DNA from: Strongylocentrotus purpuratus
Lineage: Eukaryota > Echinodermata > Echinoidea > Camarodonta > Strongylocentrotidae
DNA length: 64,000 nt
Assembly: GCF_000002235.5 (NCBI RefSeq)
Contig: NW_022145597.1
Location: forward strand, 23,204,923-23,268,922
Reading direction: 5' to 3'
The notes beneath the pieces were generated by a model. The model saw only the letters and a program-made list of their open reading frames with translations, was not told where the DNA came from and made no database searches. Below are positions 25,451 to 36,950 of the stretch, one piece after another (position 1 is the stretch's first letter; every line of letters begins with the position of its first letter). A program made the translations under genes and the position numbers.

Positions 25451-25500
25451 TCCTGATGAAAGAAATCCTGTTTATTTACCTGAAGACATCAACGATAGTG
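25390..25500 (+). other. TMEM126A: TMEM126 non-coding first exon (3' end firm, 5' end approximate)
   Basis: A consensus donor (ATAGTG|GTAAGT at 25501) follows the promoter motifs and pairs with the acceptor at 26900. The exon holds an upstream ATG at 25456. That short frame, MKEILFIYLKTSTIVG, crosses the splice junction and stops at a TGA 15 bases before the main ATG. A second upstream ATG near 25436 opens a six-codon frame. The 5' boundary is a guess from the YY1-like and E-box sites. Confidence 0.65.
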
Positions 25501-26900
25501 GTAAGTAATCGGTTACACATGCAAAGAAATGAAGAGATCACGGGAAAATGCTGTATAAGTCGTTGAATTTCTATAGGAATTCGGCTACGTGCAGTAAAGT
25601 GCAGACGAGGTTCAATCCTGGTCCCATACATAGACATTTATGTAAGATTTTGACATTGCGAAATGTGTTATTGATATTTATTGTCATTTAGGCCTAGACT
25701 ATGTCTTATAAATAATATTGTTTCTCTTTTAATCTGAATTACAAGCTAGTACTAGTAGATCTAGACCTACTTATCAATTTGATATGTCGACATGCTCAAA
25801 TTCAATAAATTGTCAGGATTGATTAATTTGATTGTCAAATCAAAGAAAAACATGATTCAATAAGAAATGTTAGATTTGGAAGTCTGATCTGGGCAGCATT
25901 TCACAAAACAGTCATTTTACAGGTACGCGAACAACCATTGACATGCCTAGGTCTATTTAATTTAACATGCATTGCACTGAGATGTTAGCGAACTTGTACT
26001 TGGGTCTAGACTAGACCCAGTTTTGTGAAATAATGCGTTGAAAGACACAAGTTGAAAAAGTTATATTTTGATAGATTCATTGGTCCAAATTAAGATTTAT
26101 GATCCAAAAAAGCCTGAAATTTTTTTTTTATTCCAGAGGGTTCATATTAATTCCAAAGATGAATAGAATTCATACTCGTAAATAGAAAATAGAAGCCAAT
26201 TTCCATTTCTGGAATACTTGAACTTACTGTTCCTTAAACCTTTTTAATGATGAACTGTATTTAGCTACATATAGGGTTGACGTCCGAGTTCTGGACATAA
26301 GTTGATATGCCTTTATGTCCAGTTTCTGGTCATTTGGCACTCCAGCAAAGCATAGAGAGTCAATGCTAAAGCGTATTGACCTCTAGCACTGCATACATGC
26401 TGTGGGACAGGGACCTAGAAGTCTATACACAAATATACACACCACACAATATCGCATAGACTGTACACAATCATGTCGATGCAGCTGTAAGCAAAGTTTG
26501 ACATTAGACTTACAATTTGATTTTTTAAATTATTCTTTTTAACATCAGTAAGTTAAACAAAATATATTTTACTGCTATTTAGGTGTCATCGATTGTCACT
26601 AAAGTACTGATTTTTAGTGAAATCAGTTGAGTTTTGTACAGTGGTGTTTGAAATGTTGAGAATCAAAAGCACAGCTTTTACTACACAGGCAGGATAGTGA
26701 TGCTCCTATGTGTGGTCATTTGGTAGTGCTCCAGCAGTATATGTGGTCTGTGGGAGCTGCTCTTTAATTTACTTTAAATTTAGCATTTTGCCAGAGCCTA
26801 TCCAGCCTATTGTGTCATTGTGTAAAAGTGCTCTTACCATTCTTTTTTTTCTTCTTCTCCTTTATTAAATATCTTCATATGTATTGCTTGTATAATGCAG
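25501..26900 (+). other. TMEM126 intron 1
   Basis: Bounded by GTAAGT and a TGCAG acceptor. It carries a small TIR element (25893-26038) and a short hairpin with arms CTGGACATAA / TTATGTCCAG near 26.3 kb. The rest is unique AT-rich sequence. Confidence 0.75.
25893..26038. mobile_element. Small MITE in TMEM126 intron 1
   Basis: GCAGCATTTCACAAAACAG at the left is matched by the inverse of CAGTTTTGTGAAATAATGCG at the right, about 146 bp in all. It includes the palindrome TGGGTCTAGACTAGACCCA near the right arm. Confidence 0.65.
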
Positions 26901-27034
26901 GGCTGAGCTATTATTAGTATGACAACAGTACCACAGCAGCTGAAGGACTCGAAGGAGCAACGAGAGGTCATCTCGGTGTCGGCAGCGCTGAAAGAACAAT
27001 ATGATGCTATCAAGGCTCTAGGAGGACCAAAAGC
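26901..27034 (+). CDS. TMEM126A: TMEM126 exon 2 (first coding exon)
   Basis: The acceptor TATAATGCAG ends at 26900; the ATG is at 26919 and the donor GC|GTAAGC at 27035. It encodes MTTVPQQLKDSKEQREVISV and continues to LGGPK plus two bases of an Ala codon. The N-terminal part is hydrophilic, without an obvious cleavable presequence, which fits the family. Confidence 0.9.
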
Positions 27035-29309
27035 GTAAGCTCGGGAGATCCACCCATATTTCAGTTTCTTTAATCATAGCAGCTTGGGAAGATATTTAAT
27101 CATGTTATTAAACATGTGACAGGGTTTTGCAATGAAAACTAAGTGGATTCCAAAGAGAAGTTTAAGTCCTGGTCAAGGTATAAAAGATTTGTTCATTCTT
27201 TTTATGTTCTAGTGTGGAAGAATATGATAGTATAAATGTCATGTGTAACTTTAGAGAGTAAATATTTTTGATTTTAGAGCTTCTTTCGCCTGGGTTGTGA
27301 TTCAGACTCAGCCTAGTTGATCTGGTTCCTAGACCTCCTGACCCTAGATAACACAACCAACTACCTTGACAGCTCATTCATCCATAATCTGACACTGGAA
27401 TAATAATGTATAATAAAATCAGTGATTGTAGTTTATTAAATCATGAATAAATAAAGTTGGTCAAACTATCTGCTGTACATGTGTAACCTGTTCCTGGATA
27501 ACTTAACCCGGTCTAGCTGTCACGGATGCATGGTCAGGTGATCCAGAGCCAAAGCAGTCGGTCCTCTGGTTGCTTTCTAACAAGCATTGATGCTTTCTTA
27601 GCAGTCCGGTAAAATAACCACCACACACACTAACACACACAATAAAGAGTTCACATTCTCGCCTTTCTTCTTCAGATGGCCTTTCGTGCAGGGCAACCCC
27701 CTGGTTGCCTTCAACACCGGTCTTGTAGGTCTGGTGTCCAACTCGTTCTTCCGGCGCATGCTGATGGTCCGAAAGGGCCTCGTCCTCTCTAGCCTCCCCA
27801 TGGCCGTCATCCCAGGCATCACCATGACCCTCATCTACCCCATCTTAATCAGCAATCCAATCCTGGTGGGGGACCTGAAGTGCCCTCTGTGTGCCTCTCT
27901 CAGGGCAGGCGCCTTGGGGCTAACCTTGGGTAAGTTTAGAAGAAGCAGTAGGCCTGTCTTCATCAGCTCGAGATTGCCAAATAGCTCGCTATTTCTGATT
28001 TGGGAAATAAGCCCGAAGTTACAAATCGCGTCTTCATCAGCTTGAGACTCGACCTCGAGAATTAGCTCAACATATTTTGCTCAGTGTTCTCCCATAGTAC
28101 AAGTCTTCGGGCTGGTGAAGACGCACTGGACAAATAGTGGGGTATTTTGGCAAATTGCATAATATTTTGCAAACTAGCCCAAGATATCTTGGGATGATTG
28201 TCTCGACCAAACTTCCCTCCAATTGGGACTGCGGGCTGATGAAGACGCAAATTAGCTGGATAATTAGCGATCGGGATAGTTAAAAAAGCGGGTTACTTGG
28301 CAATCTCGAGCTGATGATGACAGGCCTAGTGTAATTGTTTAGATGTCTTGCCTCCCTATCATCTTTGTAAACCTTAATCTGATATCCATCCTTGGAAATT
28401 TTTAAGAAGCAAAAATGTGATGGTCATCGGATTTACAAATTTGCAGATGGGGAAAAACAAAATGGGTTGTCGGATTTCCAAATCTTGGGACAGATGTTCA
28501 CGTTTCCTTCTCACAAAGCAAATAATCAATATTTCAGAAATTTTGTTTTTATCGTCATATCCCCATGGTCCTCTCAAGCATTCAAATCTAACCACCACAA
28601 GACTTTGGGTACTTGAAAAGAGAAAAGCAGTGTCAATAAAATGCTTCATACCCCAGTTTACAGGCAGGACTGACACCAGACCGAGAAACACTTGTTCATT
28701 ACGGGACGGTTTAGATTGGGTAAATGTGCAATTTTAAATCAATATATGTTCTCACCTACCCTAAGCTATATTCATAGGTCAACTGCTTTGAATGATTTCT
28801 TGTTTAAGATGAAGAGAAAGAATTCTCCTCTGGAGTACAGTGAGTGCCATGCTGGGTCTCAGGACCAGGATGTAAACCAGTCCTTTCTGTTCTTGTTATC
28901 CCGATGAAATATGTTTTAAAAAAATAAATAAATAAATAAACAGACAACTTTTTCATCATCCTCAGTCAAGTGACTAAACTACTCAAATATGAGACCCCTC
29001 AATCTCTAGCCACTTATCCCATTTTTTTGCCTTTTTCTTACAACAGGTTCTATCTACCCGTTCCTGCTGGCGATCCCACTCAACTCAGCCCTGGCCATCA
29101 ACTACGCCACCATCGAGGTCCCTATGTTTTCCAAGAAGTCCAGTTTCAATGAGGCTCTCCAGTTCTGGCAGAGGAAGGTGCGTTACTTCAAGGGCCAGTT
29201 CATCAGCATCGCCATCTTCCAGATGTTCTTGTTTGCATTTGTGGCGGACAGGCAGTTCAGATTAGCGCACACGGAGCTGGACGTGCAGTTCGTGAAGGAG
29301 GAGAGATGA
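26919..29309 (+). CDS. TMEM126A: TMEM126A/B-type mitochondrial membrane protein (join 26919-27034, 27676-27929, 29047-29309)
   Basis: The three coding exons join with consistent phases (2, then 1) into 210 residues; human TMEM126A has 195. The family are multi-pass mitochondrial inner-membrane proteins. TMEM126B is part of the MCIA assembly complex for respiratory complex I, and TMEM126A is also linked to complex I assembly and to optic atrophy in humans. Features seen: a hydrophilic start (1-40), NTGLVGLVSNSFFRRML (52-68, human equivalent NAALCGLIANSLFRRIL), a hydrophobic stretch LSSLPMAVIPGITMTLIYPI (76-95), GDLKCPLC with a CxxC at 108 and 111 (human GDLDCETC), GSIYPFLLAIPLNSALA (124-140) and a C-terminal hydrophobic segment ISIAIFQMFLFAFVA. 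One pro-orthologue of A and B is expected outside vertebrates, so A versus B is not decided. An in-frame TGA 15 bases upstream fixes the start. Confidence 0.94.
27035..27675 (+). other. TMEM126 intron 2
   Basis: Bounded by GTAAGC and CTTCAG. It includes a fragment of the TTAA-flanked repeat family at about 27155-27262; the remainder is unremarkable. Confidence 0.75.
27155..27262 (+). mobile_element. TTAA-family MITE fragment
   Basis: AAAGAGAAGTTTAAGTCCTG, GATTTGTTCATTCTTTTTAT and GTGTGGAAGAATAT match the left third of the family in order. Confidence 0.6.
27676..27929 (+). CDS. TMEM126A: TMEM126 exon 3, core membrane region
   Basis: The acceptor CTTCTTCAG ends at 27675 and the donor TTGG|GTAAGT begins at 27930. 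It encodes residues 39-124, including the FFRR motif, the long hydrophobic segment and the CPLC motif. Codon use is clearly G+C-richer than the flanking introns. The donor lies 20 bp from a foldback MITE insertion (27951-28326). Confidence 0.95.
27930..29046 (+). other. TMEM126 intron 3
   Basis: Bounded by GTAAGT and ACAACAG. The 5' third is a complete foldback MITE. An (AAAT)n run lies at about 28918-28940. The remainder is unique. Confidence 0.75.
27951..28326. mobile_element. TA-flanked foldback MITE, copy 3, in TMEM126 intron 3
   Basis: TA at 27949-27950 and 28327-28328 bounds a 376-bp element beginning GGCCTGTCTTCATCAGCTCG and ending with its inverse. It starts 21 bases after the first base of the intron. 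Confidence 0.9.
29047..29309 (+). CDS. TMEM126A: TMEM126 exon 4, C-terminus and stop
   Basis: The acceptor TTTTTCTTACAACAG ends at 29046. The exon restores Gly124 and encodes SIYPFLLAIPLNSALAINYA through VADRQFRLAHTELDVQFVKE to the TGA stop at 29307-29309. The YP.FLAIP.N block matches human GGLYPVFLAIPVNGGLA. Confidence 0.95.
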
Positions 29310-29875
29310 TGAAAGGTGCCATGTAGTCGGCAACAGTATTATACGACGATCCACAAATTCAGAGAATATTTTCTTGGTGTGGCACATGTTTATATGGAGC
29401 TGCATGTGTGTGAACTGGTGGAAGGAATAGCCAGGAGCGCTGATTCCAAAGACGTTTTCAACCAGTGTCCAAATTAGTCCAAATGCACTGTTTACTTTAA
29501 AAACTGTCACATGGATGAAATGTTCGCGAATTTTGTTAGTGGTCCAGTTTGCAAAATTACATGTTTTGCCAAATAATGTACTCAGAATTTAAACGACACC
29601 AAATTTTGTGATTCCTAATTTTGTTGTTGTTGATTTTTTGTTGTTGCAGTGAAATGGCTGCCCTTGGCATTTTGCAAAAGTTTCTGTTCTCACAGTAAGC
29701 TTTTATTTATCGCCAATTTTGTGCATTGTAGGTTCTCGAAGTTTGCAGTCAGTAGTAAATTTCATGCCTACAGTTTCAACCAATCAGAGGCCTGATTCTG
29801 TGGTACATGTATATCATAAGCCCTACATGTATATGTTGCTGACTAACAATAAACAGAAATTGACATAGAAAAGAA
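29310..29875 (+). terminator. TMEM126A: TMEM126 3' UTR with poly(A) signal at 29848-29853
   Basis: The sequence after the stop has no other gene signal. The first canonical AATAAA on the plus strand is at 29848, followed by an A-rich stretch, so a transcript end near 29870 is likely. Later signals near 30.1 kb cannot be excluded. Confidence 0.5.
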
Positions 29876-30465
29876 GGTGATTACAGTGACGGCATACCCG
29901 AACGTAAAGAAATAAGGTACTCGCGCCAAAATCTGTTTACTATTTGTTTAACTCTGTTACGAAAGGGATATGATTCAGATTAATCTTGGGACATGCCATG
30001 GTCTATTTGCAATCTAATTTTCTATGTTTGAAGCCAGGAGGGTGTTAACTCATATAATTTTACATAGAGTGCGCTCTTTTAACTCCAAACATATGATTTT
30101 ATATTAAACATATGTATAAAGCTCTATGAGTACTTTGTATTCACATTATATGATTATTAAATCATGTTGAAACAGTACATTTTATCCTTTGTGTTAATAG
30201 TAATAGTGTGCATGTTTTTGTATTTGTGTTTTATATGCTGTATGCTCAATATACTTGAAATGAAGTGTTGAGAGAAGTGAAAGGAGATGAGAGAAAGAAT
30301 GAAAAATGAAATAGCTGATAGCTGGAAGAAGCAATGTGAGCCAAAACAAAAAAGATAGAGAAATATTGTGAGGGTAAAAGGCAGGTTAAACAGAGATTAA
30401 AAGCAGAATGAAGAAACCAGTGCAAAAATGTAAGGAATGAGCATAGAAAGAGAAAATGAAAGAGC

Positions 30466-30530
30466 ACCCCCCCCCCCCAAAAAAAAAAAAAAAAACACAC
30501 ACACACAACAACAACAACAACAACAACATG
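30466..30530 (+). repeat. C9 / A17 / (CA)n / (CAA)n compound microsatellite
   Basis: Consecutive homopolymer, di- and trinucleotide blocks downstream of TMEM126. Confidence 0.9.
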
Positions 30531-31832
30531 GGGGAAATGTAATTCTAATCAATACCACAAAAAAATAATTATACTGGCAGTCGGTGGTATGTGGGGATGT
30601 CATTTAATATATAATGTTTTGAACAGGAGATGGCGCTACTCCACCAATTTGAATTGGTACGACTATTTCGAGTCACAAGAAGTGAATCCGTCCAGCAGAA
30701 GGTGGGAGTTGCAATAAACACAGTTTCATGGATTAAAATATACTGTTATTAGTAATATATTGTATTATTACTATATAGAAACGCTCTGAATCACAGAGAT
30801 ATGTTTGATCAAGATTTGTACATGGCGCATACAATAGTAGTTGCGAAAACTTAGAACTAGTAAGTGGTGGACAATCACGTATTAATAAGTACAGAAATAT
30901 AATTTTGCACAGCATATACGCTCTTTAGAAAAACATCCGAAGGACTAAAATGTTTAATAATGGAAATCAGGCTAATCATCAATTAATTAATGATACTAGT
31001 GAGCCAGTTGAGTGACAAGTTCTCGATGGTTATCGAGCGATGCCACCCAAAGTTCAAGGCGTAAACATTTTCCGCATCGCTAGACGCCTGGTATTAGGTT
31101 TGATAGAGGGGGGCGGGGGGGGGGGGGGGTGAACATAACAAGAAAAAAACTATTGCGATGCAACATTCAAACCGTCCGCCCAAATGCAAAGTCAGACTTT
31201 CCTCTCCTATTCTTTCTTTTAGAAAGAACACATCGAGATTGTTTCAATTTGTATCCTCGTGTACTTTTTATAAGCTAGTCTTGAATCATATAAAAATGCC
31301 TTAATTATCATCAGTTGGTAAGGAATTTGGTTATCCACTTGAAATAAACATGCAAGGTATCAACAAAAGGCAATATCAAAAACTCGATTTCATAAAGATT
31401 TTAGTTGTTGTGAGATAAGTGTTGATTTTGGCTAATAATAAAATAGCGCCATCTCACAACATCGCATCTCTGACTGTGAACGTCGAAATCACTCGACTCG
31501 ATAACCAATATCGAAATTCTGAAATTACGATGTTTAAAGAGGAGTAATGTTTTCTTTTTTGTTAAACAATAACAACAACAATTGTTTGGAGAACTATGAG
31601 AGGAAAATGCTCTCAGTCGCTATAACTTAGGGGTACACTTTATAGGGATTTTATGAGATACTCTATTGCTTCGGGGTAGATAACAAACTTCTTGTCATGG
31701 CACATATAATTTATGTCTATTTCAATCATGAGTGACATTTGGTAATGTAAATGCAGGATAATTTGTTTTTTTAATCGAGCTTTTGCTTCAAACTTCTTTC
31801 ATCTTCCATAAATAATTTACATCCTCGTAAGC

Positions 31833-31927
31833 AGGCGCGTACGCAGGATTTTTTCAAGGGGGGGGGGTTTTAACATTTATAAATCGGTCCGAAAATTTCG
31901 CAACGACTCAGCCAGCCGCTGAATAAG

Positions 31928-31968
<41 letters not shown>

Positions 31969-32032
31969 GGACACATTTTTTTTTTTTTTGGTCCCAAAAA
32001 AATCGCAACGACTCAGCCAGCCGCTGAATAAG

Positions 32033-32082
<50 letters not shown>

Positions 32083-32218
32083 AAGAGGACACTTTTTTTT
32101 TTTTTTTTGGTCTCGAAATTTGGAAATTTGACATTTTGCTCCGTTGGTGGGGGGGGTAAGGTCACCTTTTTTAGGTCGGCCATGGGAATAATTTTTTTTT
32201 TTTTTTTTTTTTTTTAAT

Positions 32219-32263
<45 letters not shown>

Positions 32264-32365
32264 AAAAGGGGGGGGGTTTAGGTTTTTTTTAGGGGGGTTA
32301 CACACAAAAAATTTCCAAAGGGGGGGGTTTAACCCCCCAAACCCCCCCCCCTGCGTACGCGCCTG
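31833..32365 (-). mobile_element. hAT-type MITE, copy A, with 40- and 48-nt poly-G runs
   Basis: The TIRs are CAGGCGCGTACGCAGG (31833-31848) and its inverse (ending 32365). An exact 8-bp target duplication CTCGTAAG lies at 31825-31832 and 32366-32373, typical of hAT elements. Inside, a module containing CGCAACGACTCAGCCAGCCG and ATAAGCGGGG occurs twice, each followed by a long G run (31928-31967 and 32034-32081). T and A runs of about 20-40 nt follow. Proline-rich frames on the other strand are artefacts. Confidence 0.93.
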
Positions 32366-32579
32366 CTCGTAAGACAAAGCCCTTCAGGAACCCTGCCCCC
32401 CCCCCGAGTATCCGATTTTGTTACCACTCAAAACCATAACCACCTGCAGAAATAATTAGAAGTCCTATAGAGGATTCGACTATGTAGTAGAACAATTTTG
32501 AAAAGTGAAGAAAGGTAAATGTAAGAATGTTGCTGTTTTGTTCATGTGATATTTTGCCTATACTTTAGGAAAATTTCTT

Positions 32580-32780
32580 CTATGCAATGACCCCCATCTC
32601 CCACTCCTCGCTCTCCTTCTCTCCCCCTCTCTCTCCATCTCCCTCTCTCCCATTTCCTCTCCCAGAGAGAGGATGTGAGACAAATAAAAGAGACAGAGAG
32701 AGAGGGAGGCGGAAATAGAAAGTGATAGACAAATATAGAGATGGAAAGGGGGGGGGGGGCGAAAGAGTTTCTCCGATAGA
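32580..32780 (+). repeat. Pyrimidine tract followed by purine tract (inverted CT/GA)
   Basis: CT-rich to about 32665, then GAGAGAGG...GACAGAGAGAGAGGG to about 32705, able to fold back on itself, ending in a poly-G run and an A run. Confidence 0.8.
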
Positions 32781-33202
32781 AAAAAAAAAATAAACAACAC
32801 AAGCAACCATTGAAGGCAACATTTCACATGGTTATATTATTTCGCTGATATTCGCCCGCTGGGAATTTTCTGTAAACAAAGTAATTAGCATCACCAGTCT
32901 AAATGTTAAATGCTATCGATTTCTACCAATCAATTAAAGTCCACGTGTAAACACAAGTTACTGCTTAATTTTGGAAATAGGGTTTTAAAGCCACCCGCCC
33001 GCTACGATCAATAATTGATCGGACAAAAATGGCTTATCTCAGAAGTCGAAACGCGAAAAGCATTTTTGTGATTATGTAATATTGTTGAGATGTGTCATCG
33101 TTAGATAGTGTTTTGTGAAAGGAGTATAGAGTGACTAATGTCATGTTCAATATGTAGTGAAGCTATGATGAAGAAGGGGCTATAGATAGATAGATATATA
33201 CT

Positions 33203-33203
33203 G

Positions 33204-33238
<35 letters not shown>

Positions 33239-33310
33239 AGAAAAAGAAAGAGAGAGGGAGGGAGAAAAGGAGAAAGAGAAATAGAGAGAGAGAAGAAGAA
33301 GGGATATATA

Positions 33311-33371
<61 letters not shown>

Positions 33372-33372
33372 G
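33203..33372 (+). repeat. (GA)n and (TA)n microsatellites
   Basis: (GA)n at 33203-33298, (TA)n at about 33305-33330, (GA)n to 33372. Confidence 0.95.
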
Positions 33373-34498
33373 GGATATTAAATTAGCTTGTGAAGGTAAT
33401 TCAGAGTTCACCCATACTCCATTAAAAACTAAAAACATTTATAACACTTTTTAAAAGTTTTGTCCGACATTTGCACTAAACTCCATGAGCTAATTATTAT
33501 TAACGCTAATCAGAGTGATCAATCGGAGTGTAACTTTGTTAACAATAAAACAAAATAATTGTTTTTATTTTCTTTCATTTCATTTCAATGAACACAAAGG
33601 GGACTAAAAATAACAGAGAATACAAAAACAAAACACGAAGTACAACAACAAAGGAAAAGCAACCATCAGTTAATGCAGGTCTGTGGATCACTAAATGGAA
33701 ATGAGTTCTTTTACGAGACTCTCTTTATCATTCTTATAGATTGATTTGCTTGATTCACCAAAATACATTTTCGTCCATATTTACAATGTCCTTTCATGTT
33801 ACATTTTCAAACAAAGAACTGATCTAAAACAATAAAGAGCCAATGATTAAAACAAAGTCGTCTGTTGAAAAATTCATTACCACATGTCAAACATTGTTGA
33901 AGGAAAGGCGCGAAATTTTGAGTCAGGAAACAACGACAATTTTCAGCAAATTTGCCATTGTTTAACAGATGGTCGACGAGCGTGCAACCATATGGTACAT
34001 CCGGGCTTATTACGAAGAAAATCATATCAAAAGGGATGACTAGCAGATTCTTGTAAAAACCATCTGCAATAATGAACCTCTTAAAAGTCATGGACATAAT
34101 AGAAAACAAAAGATGATTTCAGAACATCTCTGTTAGCGATAGAAGTTGCTGGAAACTTAATTTTAAAATTCCTAGGAATTTTGCTTCCTAAAATGACTTT
34201 GTTTGGACATGTATTTTCTTTTCCTGAAACTGCTGTTAAGATTAGGCCTATATTAGGTTTCAATATGTGTCTTCATACTCATGCTACTGTCAAATTATGG
34301 CATTTTGTGGTATTGGACTAAAGCTAAATCGGTATAAGTTTGGGGACTAGAAGGGAAAGACCACCCCGGCACAAAGCCAGCTGAGGAAAAATTAAGATTA
34401 AAACAAAAAATAAAATAAAAAAATTAACAGATGAAACGCAGAATGGCAAAGCTATATTATATAGCTATAGAGAGAAAGATAAAGCGAGAGAGCAAGAT

Positions 34499-34499
<1 letters not shown>

Positions 34500-34536
<37 letters not shown>

Positions 34537-34859
34537 AGAGACAAACATACGGATGGAACAGAGACTAGCCCAAAGGTGGTTGACACCCTAATTGATTTGA
34601 AGTACAGCGGAAATCGGGAAGAAAATGAAATTATTGAAACAAATGAGTGACCAAATCTCTGTAGAAACGATCAGGATATTTAGAAAACCATTCAGGATAT
34701 TTAGAAGACCATCTCCATCAAAAGGGCGCCGTTCCACATCATACTTGTCAGCAGCCAATTATTCAGCTTTTCCAAGAGCTCGGTGGCCATAGTGGCTCCA
34801 CCCGTAAGACCAGAAGGCCGAGAGGCAGACACAAAATGGCATACATCATGGATACGCAT

Positions 34860-34894
<35 letters not shown>

Positions 34895-35530
34895 AACATA
34901 AAGCCTCTAAAATTCAAAATGTTCATTTAGCTTTAAAAGTGGCAGAGGAGGGGGTTCAATTTTTTAAATGTAAGATTTCCCTTTATAAAGGGACTTGGTA
35001 ACATTGTTCAGATGAGAGAAAATGGTGCTAGGTAGTTATATGCTATATGTACTTATTAAAGATAATCTGGAAGCCTAAGTGAAAACAGACCCTTCATAAT
35101 GATAAAAATTGGGAAAAACTGATCTGATCGATTCCTCAATTCTCCCAACTATGTTATTACAATTTAATTACATTTTAGGTGAATGCATTCGTCTCAAAGC
35201 AATGAATTGGCTCTATATTCCATTCCAGACATTAAATTTAAACATTTAAAAGTGCGGTATTTGAAAATGTAGTCATCCCTCGCCTCGATCTTCGTAATGG
35301 CGATTAAATTCTTTGGTTTATAGAGTGAAAGGGGAGGGGGAGGGAGGAGAGGGAGGAGAGAGTGGGTATACAAAGGGGGAAATTGTTCCTATTTAATATT
35401 ATTATTATTATTATTATTTTTAAAACTATCTTTTATACAAAGATGAGGGATTCGGATTGGGGTTGCATTTTCGTTTTCATGCGTTTTAGGGTTTAGGGTT
35501 AGAGAGGGAGAAAGACAAAGACAAAGACAA

Positions 35531-35606
<76 letters not shown>

Positions 35607-35970
35607 CGGAAGAGAGACGGAGAGAAAGCAATCATTGAGTACTGCTAGCAGACACACATAATAGAAAATTGTCTCTGGATGAGACTTAACTCATAACATG
35701 CTTAACGGAGCAAAGACCTTCTGGCCCCTGGAGAGACAGGTGTCTCTGGTACTCATGTTAGCGTCACGTATGAGGATGGACGCCACCGTTTCAAGTATCA
35801 TAAAGGAGCAAAAGGACGTAAGTCCTTATTTGGATCGATGGTGAAGCTGTGGCGCAGAAAGGAGAGACGGAAAAATATATGAAAGAAAGAAACATCATTC
35901 AACAAGATTGTATTCAAAGTCATAACAAAGACAATAAATAAAAAAGAAAACTGGTGGAGAAGGATATATA

Positions 35971-36002
<32 letters not shown>

Positions 36003-36109
36003 TATCTTTCCTTCGTTTGTAAGTGTAAATTTCATTTTGTATTCATTTCATACAAAACACTTATAATGAGATGGAACTTAATGTATTTTAATCTGAATCT
36101 GAATATCAC

Positions 36110-36150
<41 letters not shown>
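34500..36150 (+). repeat. Cluster of five (GA)n microsatellites
   Basis: (GA)n at about 34500-34532, 34862-34892, 35505-35596, 35970-36002 and 36113-36148, all purine on the plus strand, separated by unique sequence. Confidence 0.95.
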
Positions 36151-36151
<1 letters not shown>

Positions 36152-36599
36152 TTACGTAAATGTTGATATGAAATATAGCTAAAATGAGCACAACGTTCAT
36201 TGTGTTAATTCAAAAATCATGTGGAACATGAGGATCATCAAAATGTTTGGAAAAATAATTCACAAATGCCTTGTTACAAGAAAAGACTAAAAAACCACGT
36301 AATTTTGAATGTGATAATATATAGGCCTACATCAACAGCAAAAGAATAATATGATGCTATCCGTACCCTGATATTCATGCTCACCCCTACAGGAATTGTG
36401 AGAGCTATATCAGCTATCACAACAAACCTCCAAGCTATACAAGTCATGTTCAAGTTAGGGCAATAAGCACGGGGCATTTCCAAGTGTGAAAGTTCACCGT
36501 TTATTTCTTCAGTTTTCTCCTTTTCTTCTTGTTAGTACATTCATGTTCATATACAACACGTAGCAAAACTTTAAAAAAAAATGTGTGGTTGTTTTAGCT

Positions 36600-36950
36600 C
36601 CTCCGCCTCTTTAAAAAAAAACACACTTCTCTTCCCTTCCTTTCCCTCTCCCCGTCTCATTTCAGATTTTCACCTTCTCTTTTCCTACCCCTTCTCATCC
36701 TTCCCCTTTCTCTTCTTCTCCCAATCCTCTTTCCTCACATTCGCCATTCATTCCTGTTTGCTCCTCTCTGTTCCCCTCCCCATCCACTTTGTTCCCCCTC
36801 TCCGTCCGTCCGTTCGTCCATCCCTCCCACCTTCCCCCTCCACCTCCCCATCTCCTTTCCTCTTCCTCGTCCTCCTTCTCCCAAGACCTCCTCAACTTCC
36901 CCCTTGCTCCTTCCTACCTTTCCCTCTTCTTCCTCTTCTTTTCCCCTGTG
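36600..36950 (+). repeat. Pyrimidine-rich tract
   Basis: About 350 bp of mixed C/T sequence without a simple period. Frames through it are low-complexity Ser/Pro/Phe/Leu artefacts. Confidence 0.85.

Noticed and set aside
31877-32134. Proline-rich frames here and at 53139-53555
   Set aside because: They are translations of poly-G/poly-C runs inside the hAT-type MITEs.
33807-34109. 100-codon minus-strand frame (and 34081-34263)
   Set aside because: No family recognised, no splice context, AT-rich; it may belong to an unrecognised repeat but cannot be supported as a gene.
35484-35502. Telomere-like TTTTAGGGTTTAGGGTTAG
   Set aside because: Only about two and a half units, too short to be an interstitial telomere.
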